Assembly (NCBI GenBank): GCA_021782525.1
Contig: JAJXUY010000001.1
Span: 1 to 30,119, forward strand
DNA: 30,119 nt
Direction: 5' to 3'
Source: Acidobacteriota bacterium
GTDB lineage: Bacteria; Acidobacteriota; Thermoanaerobaculia; Thermoanaerobaculales; Thermoanaerobaculaceae
Shown: piece by piece, positions 9,094 to 16,001 of the stretch
How the letters are laid out: each line of letters begins with the position of its first letter
Numbering within the stretch: the first letter of the stretch is position 1
The notes under the pieces: model-generated
What the model was told of the DNA's origin: nothing
Seen by the model: the letters and a program-made list of their open reading frames with translations, nothing else
The model's database searches: none
Translations under genes and position numbers: made by a program

Positions 9094-9816
9094 CTACAGC
9101 AGCTCGTAGAGCGCCTGCGGAATGTGGAAGCGCCGGCGGTTCAGTACCGCGCCCAGCAGTCGCGCGCCCGACTCCTCGAGATTCCGCTTGGCCTGATCGG
9201 CTACCTGCCACCGCGTTCTCTCCGCCTGAACGACCAGCACCGTAGCTTCCATCAGCGATCCGAGGATGCCGGCGTCGCTGTAGACGGTCGCGGGCGGAGC
9301 ATCCGCGATCACCCAGTCGTACCTCTCGCGCAGGCCCTCGAGAGCGGCGCGCAATTGCGGCGAGCTGAGGATCTCCGTCGGATGGCTCGCGGGCCGCCCG
9401 CAGGTGACGAGAGGGACCGGTGTGCCGTTACCGTTGCGCACGACCGCGTCGAGCGCCAGCCCGCGTACCACCACTTCGGTCAACCCGTCGCCGCGCTCGA
9501 CCGCGAACGCCTTGTGCTGGCTCGGTGTCCGCAGGTTGGCGTCAAGCAGAACGACGTGCTTCGCACCTTCTCTCGCGAGGAGGATCGCGAACTCACGCGC
9601 CACCGTGCTGGTCCCCTCGCCGTGGGTCGCACTGACGAAGAGGAGCGTCCCGCGCGATTCCGCCCCGCAGCGCGCCTGGGCGGTGTGGAGCACGCGCTGG
9701 TAGCCCTCGGCAACCAGGTCCACCGAGGCGGCTCCGTGCGACGCGACCGGGAGCAGCGATCGTCGCGACGCCTCGAGCGCCTCGCCGCGCTTCAACGCTT
9801 CGTAGATGCGACTCAC
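9094..9816 (-). CDS. CpsD/BY-kinase-like P-loop protein with altered Walker A
   Basis: 240 residues, the size of CpsD/CapB cytoplasmic tyrosine-kinase modules. It opens with SRIYEALKRGE, the typical start of EPS-associated autokinases. The nucleotide site reads SATHGEGTST (62-71): the invariant Walker A Lys is Thr69. Walker A' (VVLLDANLRTPS, Asp92) and Walker B (WVIADAPP, Asp172) remain. The usual C-terminal Tyr cluster is missing; only Tyr237 lies near the end. In the family the kinase controls polymer length through Wzz/GumC, whose gene is two genes upstream. The GTG at 9816 overlaps the ATPase stop as GTGA. The longer open frame upstream is out of frame with, and inside, the ATPase gene. 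It may be a pseudokinase or a non-canonical ATPase. Confidence 0.85.
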   Translation of the reverse strand: MSRIYEALKRGEALEASRRSLLPVASHGAASVDLVAEGYQRVLHTAQARCGAESRGTLLFVSATHGEGTSTVAREFAILLAREGAKHVVLLDANLRTPSQHKAFAVERGDGLTEVVVRGLALDAVVRNGNGTPVPLVTCGRPASHPTEILSSPQLRAALEGLRERYDWVIADAPPATVYSDAGILGSLMEATVLVVQAERTRWQVADQAKRNLEESGARLLGAVLNRRRFHIPQALYELL

Positions 9817-10718
9817 GATGCGCCTCCCAGCCGCAGGAGAGCGCGCCAAGGCGAGCGCCGCCGCCCGAACGGCGCCCTCGCCTCCAACGCCGCACGGTTG
9901 CCGCACCGCCACTCCAGGCCGAGGTCGCGAATCGCTTCGTCGACCAGGGCCTCGCTGACGTGGTCGCGGTTTGCGCCAAACGCGTTGACCAGAGCCTGCT
10001 CGCAGACGATGTTGATGATGCGCGGAGTGCCCCCGCTCGCCAACCAGACCTTGAGCAGGGCTCCACGCGTGAACAGGCGCATGTCGTGCCCGCCCGCGAC
10101 GCCCAGCCTGTGGCGAACGTATGCGGTCGTCTCTCCGAGGTCCAGCGGCTGCAACCGACCCCAGACGGCGATCCGCTGGCCGAGCTGCCGCAGTTGCGGC
10201 TGCGCGAGCTTCACCTCGAGCTCCGGCTGCCCGGAGAGGATGACCTGGAAGAGCTTCGTGTCGCCGATCTCCAGGTTCGTGAGGAGGCGGATCTCCTCGA
10301 ACACCTCGTCGCTGAGGTTCTGCGCCTCGTCCACGACAAGGAGCGGCGGGAACCTCTGGCACTGCAGCTCGTCGAGCACGAACTCGTGGAGTGCGTTGAT
10401 CATCTCGACGCGCGTGAGCCCCTCGTGCGGGATCAGCAGCTCGTTGAGGATCATCCAGAGGAGGTCCTCGCGGTCGAGGGTCGTGTGGGTGATGAGCGCC
10501 GTGCGGACCGAAACGCTCAGATCGTCGAGCAGCGCACGAAGAATGGTCGTCTTCCCCGTGCCGACCTCACCCACCAGGCAGATGAAGCCTCGCCCTTGCT
10601 TCACCCCGTAGACGAGCGCTGCGAGCGCCTCGCGGTGCGCGCGCGCCGGGTAGAGGAACCGCGGGTTCGGCGTGACCGCGAAGGGTTTCGACGTGAGGCC
10701 GAAGTGGGTCTCGTACAT
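9813..10718 (-). CDS. ExeA/GspA-like AAA ATPase of EPS clusters (XrtA-associated type)
   Basis: 301 residues. It starts with YETHFGLTSKPFAVTPNPRF, the hallmark N-terminus of ExeA-like ATPases. Next come Walker A GEVGTGKTT (50-58), Walker B LLVVDEAQNL (126-135) and the sensor-like LSGQPEL (161-167). Proteins of this layout occur next to chain-length and tyrosine-kinase genes in XrtA/PEP-CTERM EPS loci, where they probably energise or regulate assembly. ExeA itself helps to place a secretin in the envelope. No membrane segment or peptidoglycan-binding domain follows the ATPase part. The gene lies 16 nt after the GumC gene and overlaps the CpsD-like gene as GTGA. Its exact role in EPS export is not established. 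Confidence 0.88.
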   Translation of the reverse strand: MYETHFGLTSKPFAVTPNPRFLYPARAHREALAALVYGVKQGRGFICLVGEVGTGKTTILRALLDDLSVSVRTALITHTTLDREDLLWMILNELLIPHEGLTRVEMINALHEFVLDELQCQRFPPLLVVDEAQNLSDEVFEEIRLLTNLEIGDTKLFQVILSGQPELEVKLAQPQLRQLGQRIAVWGRLQPLDLGETTAYVRHRLGVAGGHDMRLFTRGALLKVWLASGGTPRIINIVCEQALVNAFGANRDHVSEALVDEAIRDLGLEWRCGNRAALEARAPFGRRRSPWRALLRLGGAS

Positions 10719-10734
10719 GGCGTCTGCCCGGCTC

Positions 10735-12285
10735 TCAGAAGTTCTTCTGCTCGGGGATCGTGCCCAGCAGCGGGATGCCGAGGACCGCCTCGATCTCGCG
10801 GCCCGTGGTGAAGGAGTGGTCGAAGTACGTGGCCACGAAGGCGAGGGTAAAGCCGCCGACGATGCCCAGCACGACGCCGAGCGCGAGGTTCAACGCCTTG
10901 CGCGGCGCAACCGGCCTCAGCGGCTGCTCCGCGGGCTGGGCGATGCTGACGTTTACGATCCGCTGCTTGTCCATCGCCGCCGATATGCGGGCCTCCTCGT
11001 GCTTCTTCCGATACAGCATGTAGGCGTCCTCGGCGGCTCGAACCTCCCTGCGGAGACCGTCGGCGGTGAGCCCCTTCTTCGTAAGACCGTCCATCTCCTG
11101 GCGGTAGCTCGCCACCTGCTTCTGCAGCGACTCGTAGCGGGCGCTGGCGGCGTTCAGATCCGCGCTCGCGGTGAGGAGCCTGGAACGCAGGTCCTGGTAG
11201 ACGGTGTTGACCTCCGTCCGGTTGATGCTCGCGACCCTCCCCTCCGCCTCCTTCAGGCGTGCCTGGATCGCGCGGATCTGGTCGTCGACGTCGCGCACCT
11301 GCCGGTTCTCCGGGGTGAAGTCCTGGGCAAGGGCGTCGCGCTTGAGCTCGAGCGCGACGAGAGCTCTCTCGAGCTCTTCGGTGGTGGGATCTTGGTTGAG
11401 GCGCAGGGCGCTCGGGAGTCTGTTCGGCTCCTGTTCGAGCTGCGCCTTCAGCGCCGCGACACGCTCGGTTTGCTGCCGTACCTGGGCCCCCGCCTCGCCG
11501 AGCTGGCCTTCGAGGTCCGTCAACCTGCGAAGCGTCGCCTCCTTTTGCGCCGCCAGGGACTGCGAGTCGCCGGCAAGGCCCAGCACCGACACGCCGGCGG
11601 TCCTCGAGTACGTCTCGAGCGCGTCCTCGGCCTGCTTGAGGCTCCTGTCGGCGGCCCGCATCTCTTCCTCGAAGAAGGGAACGGCCTGCGCGGACTGGTA
11701 CACCTGGGTTCGCCTCGTGATGTAGCGCTCGGTCAGGCCGTTCACGACCCTCGTCGCCCACTTGGGGTTGGTGTGGCGATAGGCCACCTGGAGGACGTTG
11801 GACTTGCGGACCGGAGAAACCGCAATCTCCTGCTCCAGTTCCAGCACCATCTCGTCGAAGTAGGCGAGCTGCGGCCCACCCAGGACGCCGGAGACCGTCC
11901 TCCGAGCGCGCGTGAGGAGCCCGTCCTCGCGCCAGCTCTCGTCGAGCCCGATGCCGTGGAGCATCTCCTCGATGGCCTGGCGGCTCTTCAGGATCGCGAT
12001 CTCCGAGTTCAGGTCCGCCTCGGTTACCTCGCTGATAATCAGCTGTGACGACTCCTTGGGGACCAGCGGCACCTGTGCCGACGACTTCTTGACGAGGATG
12101 GCCGCGGTGCACTCGTAGGTGGGCGGCCACAGCAACGTCGCCAGGGTCGCCACGAGAACCGTCGTCAGGAAGGAGGCCAGAATCAGCCGGCGGCGCTTGA
12201 ACACGATGGTGAGGACGTCCCGCAGGGAAGAGACGCCTCCCCCCTCGCGGCCGGGGGCCGCCTCCCGCGTCGCGTACTCGTTCAC
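10735..12285 (-). CDS. Wzz/GumC-like polysaccharide chain-length determinant (PCP protein)
   Basis: 516 residues. A cytoplasmic N-terminus leads to a first membrane helix at about 33-53. A long periplasmic part (about 55-460) is rich in predicted coiled coil, roughly 205-440. A proline-rich PAEQPLRPVAPRKALN stretch precedes the second helix (about 468-490). A short cytoplasmic tail ends in LGIPLLGTIPEQKNF, the remnant of the link to a kinase domain in fused homologues. The protein sets polymer length and couples the inner-membrane machinery to the outer-membrane exporter. The kinase part is absent here and is encoded separately at 9094-9816. The GTG at 12285 overlaps the exporter stop as GTGA. 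Confidence 0.93.
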   Translation of the reverse strand: MNEYATREAAPGREGGGVSSLRDVLTIVFKRRRLILASFLTTVLVATLATLLWPPTYECTAAILVKKSSAQVPLVPKESSQLIISEVTEADLNSEIAILKSRQAIEEMLHGIGLDESWREDGLLTRARRTVSGVLGGPQLAYFDEMVLELEQEIAVSPVRKSNVLQVAYRHTNPKWATRVVNGLTERYITRRTQVYQSAQAVPFFEEEMRAADRSLKQAEDALETYSRTAGVSVLGLAGDSQSLAAQKEATLRRLTDLEGQLGEAGAQVRQQTERVAALKAQLEQEPNRLPSALRLNQDPTTEELERALVALELKRDALAQDFTPENRQVRDVDDQIRAIQARLKEAEGRVASINRTEVNTVYQDLRSRLLTASADLNAASARYESLQKQVASYRQEMDGLTKKGLTADGLRREVRAAEDAYMLYRKKHEEARISAAMDKQRIVNVSIAQPAEQPLRPVAPRKALNLALGVVLGIVGGFTLAFVATYFDHSFTTGREIEAVLGIPLLGTIPEQKNF

Positions 12286-12980
12286 GGCCTGTACCTGTAG
12301 TAGTTGAACCCGAGCGACACCGGGATCGGCAGGTTGTTGCGGAAGAACTGCTCCACGAAAAGGTTCACGTTGGCGATCGCGGAGCGGGGGACGAAGATGA
12401 TGTCGGCCGGCTCCAGAGCGAGGTCGTGCTGCAGCTCGGCGCGCTTAAGCACGCGGCGCAGGTCCACGAGGCCGGCGAGCGGTTCCCCGCTGGGACCCTT
12501 GTGGATCAGGACGACGGACCTCAGGCTCGCCGTGGGCCTGAACCCACCGGCAGCCATGACGGCTTGGAGCGCGGTCAACCCCCCTCGGTAGGCCTGAATC
12601 CCGGGCTGGTTGACTTCGCCGCCCACGTACACCTTCAGGCCGGAGTACTCCTTGACCGAGACCGTCACCTGCGGTTGGGTCAGCTCCTTGGTGTACCGCG
12701 TGGTGACGTCGGCGGTGATCTCCTCCACCGTCCGGCCCGCGACCTGGACCGCCCCGATGAGCTGAAGCCAGACCTCGCCGTCGGGACCCACGGTGCGCGT
12801 CTGGTTGAGATCGCTGTTCTTGAAGAAGAGGAACTCGAGGACGTCGTTGACCTCGACACGATACGGCTGGGGCTTCTGTGCGGCCCAAAGGGCCGGGAGG
12901 AGCGGGAAGAGCCACACGGCCACCCAAGCGCACGCGCGGTGCCCGAAGTGGTGGCGGCGTTCCTCTGCATGAGCGTGCAT
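12282..12980 (-). CDS. Polysaccharide export protein (Wza-like: Poly_export plus SLBB)
   Basis: 232 residues. A signal-peptide-like N-terminus with core VAVWLFPLLPALWA (about 20-33) precedes a Poly_export domain (about 38-115, opening YRVEVNDVLEFLFFKNSDLN) and one SLBB domain (about 120-175, VYVGGEVNQPG). The C-terminus FNYYRYRP may help outer-membrane placement. Wza-type proteins form the periplasmic and outer-membrane channel for EPS. At 232 residues it is much shorter than E. coli Wza and resembles the short XrtA-cluster exporters. There is no lipobox Cys at the predicted cleavage site. It is the first gene of the ten-gene operon. No Shine-Dalgarno sequence precedes the ATG at 12980, so the start is less certain than the gene. 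Confidence 0.9.
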   Translation of the reverse strand: MHAHAEERRHHFGHRACAWVAVWLFPLLPALWAAQKPQPYRVEVNDVLEFLFFKNSDLNQTRTVGPDGEVWLQLIGAVQVAGRTVEEITADVTTRYTKELTQPQVTVSVKEYSGLKVYVGGEVNQPGIQAYRGGLTALQAVMAAGGFRPTASLRSVVLIHKGPSGEPLAGLVDLRRVLKRAELQHDLALEPADIIFVPRSAIANVNLFVEQFFRNNLPIPVSLGFNYYRYRP

Positions 12981-13020
12981 TGTGAATCAAAATTCAGCCT
13001 CAAGGGGTTCTCTGTGAATC
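12981..13020 (-). repeat. Direct repeat GATTCACA next to the EPS operon start
   Basis: The 8-mer GATTCACA (minus strand) occurs at 12981-12988, touching the ATG at 12980, and again at 13013-13020. The copies are 32 bp apart, about three helical turns, which suits two protein contacts on one DNA face. A chance match is quite possible for 8 bp. Confidence 0.3.
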
Positions 13021-13479
13021 GGCCAAAGGGCGCTCGAATCTGTACCACCTTGGCCCTAGGTCCTTGGATCGCCAAATTGGAAGGAAGTAGAAGGACCGTA
13101 ACGGCGTGGAAGGTAGCGTTACGAATTGGATGTGAGATGGGGCCATGAATTCCAGTGAGCACTCGGGATCGAGTTGGGCAGGGAGCCCCGAGGGGCACCG
13201 ATGGCTCGAAGAGGAAGCACGCGGACTGAGGTGGGATCGAGCGCGGTGCTGTTGGCGGACGGCGTGTCTCGGCACCTCTCGCGGGGCACGTTCCAGCAGG
13301 TGGTCCAAACCGGGATGGAGGAGGCAGTCGGGGCGGGGAGACAAGAGCGGACCGAGGATCGGCCGGGGCACCGCGCCGGGATCGGCGGCGGACGCTGGTG
13401 ACGCGGGTGGGCGAGTTTGCACCGCGAGTGCCGGACCCCGTAGGTGGCCCTCACCTCGAGCCGAGGAACCCTATCGTCC

Positions 13480-13497
13480 CGCGGGTTGTGGCCCGCG
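13480..13497 (-). terminator. GC hairpin after the FemAB-like gene
   Basis: CGCGGG (13480-13485) pairs with CCCGCG (13492-13497) around a 6-nt loop, 26 nt beyond the stop of the minus-strand gene ending at 13523. A second small hairpin, CCTCG-AGC-CGAGG, follows at 13454-13466. Neither has a T-tract. Confidence 0.3.
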
Positions 13498-13522
13498 ATG
13501 TGACTTCACGGAGGGAGCGCGG

Positions 13523-14629
13523 TCACACCGTCCCGCGGCGTGCGCGGACCGCCCGCGTGATCGTGTCCCACAGCCCTACACGGCGCAGCATCACCCGGGC
13601 GAGACCCCGGCCCGCGCAGCGCGAGCGGAGGATCGCCGCAGAGAGCGCCGACCGGGTCAGGTGCACGTCGGCCACGGTCCTCGTGCGTGTCGCGAAGCGC
13701 TTCTTGAACGCCTCGTCGCCGACGGTGAAGTCGAACTCCTGCGCCCCCTCGTCCACCGCCTGCTCGATGAGGCGTTTGAGGAGGACCTCCCCCGGCGATA
13801 GCCTTGCCAGCCCCGGGTCGAACGTGGGCTTGTACCAGCTGAACCGCCCTCCGTAGTGCGCCCCGAGATGCGCGGCCACCATCGCGCCGTCGAGCCGCAG
13901 CTCGGTGTAGCGCAGCCAGCCGCTCTCAGCGAGGTTGCGCACCAGCGCCCTGTAGAATTCCTGCTGCCCGGCCGCCAGGAAGGGACTCGGGTGCGACGTA
14001 CCCGCGCAGCGCCTAATGTGCTGCTCGAAGAACGCGGGAAGCCTCGGCAGGACCTCCTCGGCGCGCGTGAGCCGGACCGTGGTCAGCCGCCCCGCGCGCT
14101 CGAGCGCGTTCTCGTGACGCTTCAGGCTCTTCTTGTTCAGGGCCTCCTGGGCGGCGGAGATGTCCATGGTGGGCGCTTCGAGGCTGCTCAGGCGTGTCAA
14201 CCACCACCCCCGCCCGAACGACGCCAACCGGGCAACAGTCCCGCTTTCGTCCGGGAGTCGGCGGAGGCGGAACCCTCTCGCGCCGGGCACGGCCTCCAGC
14301 GCATTGCCGAGGATGGTGCGCACACACTCGGGTGTCTGGCCGGCGTCGAGAGAGCTGTCGGTGAGCACGTCGAGGTAGTCGGAGCTCCCGGTGCCCAGGA
14401 GTTCCAGGAGGGCGCCCCGTCGCACCACGATCGTCCCCGCAACAAGGCGGCCTCCCGCGGACGCCACCGAGGCGAGCACCGGGTCTCCGAGAGGCTCCGC
14501 CTCCCGGGAGGCCCGCAGCCACGACGCTGTCATGAAGACGGTGTTGCAGCGGCTTCGGGTGAGGAGGTCGTCCCACTCGCCGCTCGCGAGCAGCGGCCCC
14601 GGGTCGCAGACACTGAACTCCGGTCTCAT
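13523..14629 (-). CDS. FemAB/CelD-like GNAT-fold protein (first of a pair)
   Basis: 368 residues with the FemAB-like double-GNAT layout. A conserved basic stretch KKSLKRHENALERAGR (about 166-181) precedes the C-terminal GNAT half. That half has the family block YKPTFDPGLARLSPGEVLL (266-284) followed by EFDFTVGDEAFKKRFA (298-313). Members of this Acetyltransf_6 group are common in cellulose and EPS clusters, including XrtA/PEP-CTERM loci. They are thought to transfer acyl or aminoacyl groups to glycans or lipids, but few have been tested. It starts with ATG at 14629 with GAGGG upstream. A paralogue starts 131 nt further upstream on the same strand, so the two are probably co-transcribed. No signal peptide is evident. 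Confidence 0.85.
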   Translation of the reverse strand: MRPEFSVCDPGPLLASGEWDDLLTRSRCNTVFMTASWLRASREAEPLGDPVLASVASAGGRLVAGTIVVRRGALLELLGTGSSDYLDVLTDSSLDAGQTPECVRTILGNALEAVPGARGFRLRRLPDESGTVARLASFGRGWWLTRLSSLEAPTMDISAAQEALNKKSLKRHENALERAGRLTTVRLTRAEEVLPRLPAFFEQHIRRCAGTSHPSPFLAAGQQEFYRALVRNLAESGWLRYTELRLDGAMVAAHLGAHYGGRFSWYKPTFDPGLARLSPGEVLLKRLIEQAVDEGAQEFDFTVGDEAFKKRFATRTRTVADVHLTRSALSAAILRSRCAGRGLARVMLRRVGLWDTITRAVRARRGTV

Positions 14630-14759
14630 TCAGGGCCCTCGAGATCCCCGCGCGCCCACTCTCGAAGCTCGCGCTGCTGCGAAGGTCGCGACCGGAAACC
14701 TTCGTCGCGCCGCTCTCGCGACGCGCGGCGGGATCTGCGCCGAACCCGATCCGGCGAGC

Positions 14760-15911
14760 TCAGAATGCGTCCTCCTCGTCTTCGCGGACCGGGGTGCCGG
14801 TTTCCGAGCCACCCTCCCGCGACGGCCCGGACACCAGTTGGCGCACCGTCCGCTTGGCGGCCCAGGCTGCATGAACGAGGTGGCCGCGGCCTGTCCCGTT
14901 GAACACCCGGGCACCGCGACTTGCGGCGGCCTCGTTGACGAAGCGGTGCTTGTAGCCGTAGTCCCCCGGAAAGAGGTGCAGCAGCTGCAGCCCCTGGCAG
15001 TTCGCGATCAGCCACTCCACCACGAGGTTCAGGAGCACGAGGGCCGGGGCGTACTCGGCGCGTGCCTCCAGATAACTCATCTTCCAGCAGTGAAACACGC
15101 GATCGTCCCTGTATCCGAAGGCCGCGGCAATCGGTTCGCCTTCGAGATCGAGGAAGAAGAGCGTGCCGACACCGAGGGTTGTCAGGAGCGAAACGAGGCC
15201 CTCGTAGTAGTGGGAGACGCTCGGTGCGCACCTCCGGATCGAGGAGCCTCTGCGCCCCTTCCAACCCGAATCCTCGATCTCCACGAACGTGGCCCATGAG
15301 CGCGCCAGGTCCGTGCCGGCGCAGACGCGGAGCCCGAAGGCGCCGGCCCGCTTCATCCTGTTCCTGAACCTGGAGACGGCGTTCCGGTTCTTCTTGGAGA
15401 GGTCGCCGTGCATGTACTCGTCGAACGAACTCCGGAGGCGGATCACGAAGGTCGGCTCGACCGAGGGCTGCACGGAGACGCCATCCCATCCGGCGTCGAC
15501 CGGCTGCGCGAGTGGTGGAAGCCTGTCGAAAGAGTACGAGTAGTCGTGTTGGAGCGCGTCCCACCCGTGCCGATCCCCCGACAGCGCCTCCTGCGCCAGG
15601 GCGGGGAACCGGGCCTCCCACCCGTTCCTCACCAGCCCGCGTGCGTGAAAGCAGTGCGAGTTGGCCAGCGGCGCGAGGACCCGCACGCCCATGAACGTGC
15701 GCCGCACCAGGGGAAGGTAACCGATGCACTCAGCTGGCTGACCAAGGCCATAGACCCTTATCTGGTCCGGCCTGGCGAAGCACCGGTACCAGTGCTCGAC
15801 GAGGTCGAACGTCGAGAAGAGAGCAGGCGCGCACGTGCCCGAGACGGCGCGCCACTCGCCCTCCATCTCCCGAAACTCGTCCAGGCTCGACGCACACAGG
15901 GTCCGTGCCAT
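14760..15911 (-). CDS. FemAB/CelD-like GNAT-fold protein (second of a pair)
   Basis: 383 residues with the same architecture as its neighbour: a basic block KKNRNAVSRFRNRMKRAG (173-190), a GNAT core FFLDLEGEPIAAAFGY (252-267), KMSYLEARAEYAPALVLLN (277-295) and LFPGDYGYKHRF (313-324). The motif positions match the first protein, but the sequences differ strongly, so this is an old duplication or a separate recruitment. A role in acyl or aminoacyl transfer to surface glycans is likely by family, not shown. The ATG at 15911 is chosen because CGGGGAG lies just upstream; the longer open frame runs across the divergent promoter region into the peptidase gene. It is divergent from the M1 peptidase. 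Confidence 0.87.
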   Translation of the reverse strand: MARTLCASSLDEFREMEGEWRAVSGTCAPALFSTFDLVEHWYRCFARPDQIRVYGLGQPAECIGYLPLVRRTFMGVRVLAPLANSHCFHARGLVRNGWEARFPALAQEALSGDRHGWDALQHDYSYSFDRLPPLAQPVDAGWDGVSVQPSVEPTFVIRLRSSFDEYMHGDLSKKNRNAVSRFRNRMKRAGAFGLRVCAGTDLARSWATFVEIEDSGWKGRRGSSIRRCAPSVSHYYEGLVSLLTTLGVGTLFFLDLEGEPIAAAFGYRDDRVFHCWKMSYLEARAEYAPALVLLNLVVEWLIANCQGLQLLHLFPGDYGYKHRFVNEAAASRGARVFNGTGRGHLVHAAWAAKRTVRQLVSGPSREGGSETGTPVREDEEDAF

Positions 15912-15967
15912 GAGGGGTCTCCCCGAAGCACTCCTCCCGCCCGTCGGACACACGGCCGCAAATCGCG

Positions 15968-15986
15968 TTGACCGTCTTAGTATAGT
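15968..15986. promoter_or_regulatory. Divergent regulatory patch with TATAGT/TATACT boxes
   Basis: The 90-nt gap between divergent genes holds TATAGT at 15981-15986 (plus strand), whose offset complement TATACT (15984-15979) is a good -10 for the minus gene. A TTGACC at 15968-15973 lies only 7 nt before the plus box, so the two cannot form one sigma-70 promoter. No good -35 is seen for either direction. An RNA started from the plus box would begin near 15993, almost at the peptidase start. Confidence 0.3.
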
Positions 15987-16001
15987 TGGTACGTGGCACC
16001 C

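Larger units (their letters stand above)
12981..13522. other. 542-nt intergenic region upstream of the EPS operon
   Basis: It lies between the end of the FemAB-like gene and the start of the EPS operon, and must hold the operon promoter unless transcription reads through from 13523-15911. The part nearest the operon (12981-13130) is less GC-rich than its surroundings, as expected for a regulatory region. I could not find a convincing sigma-70 pair or a GG-N10-GC sigma-54 element on the minus strand. A direct repeat and a hairpin inside it are listed separately. Open frames across it look like chance frames. Confidence 0.55.

Noticed and set aside
13106..13125. GGAAGGTAGCGTT, similar to the ops/JUMPstart element of RfaH-controlled polysaccharide operons
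   Set aside because: It is on the plus strand, opposite to the EPS operon, with mismatches in the conserved first half, and no plus-strand gene follows.
15968..15986. TTGACC ... TATAGT as a sigma-70 promoter for the peptidase
   Set aside because: The spacer is only 7 bp, too short for one RNA polymerase; kept only as an uncertain regulatory patch.
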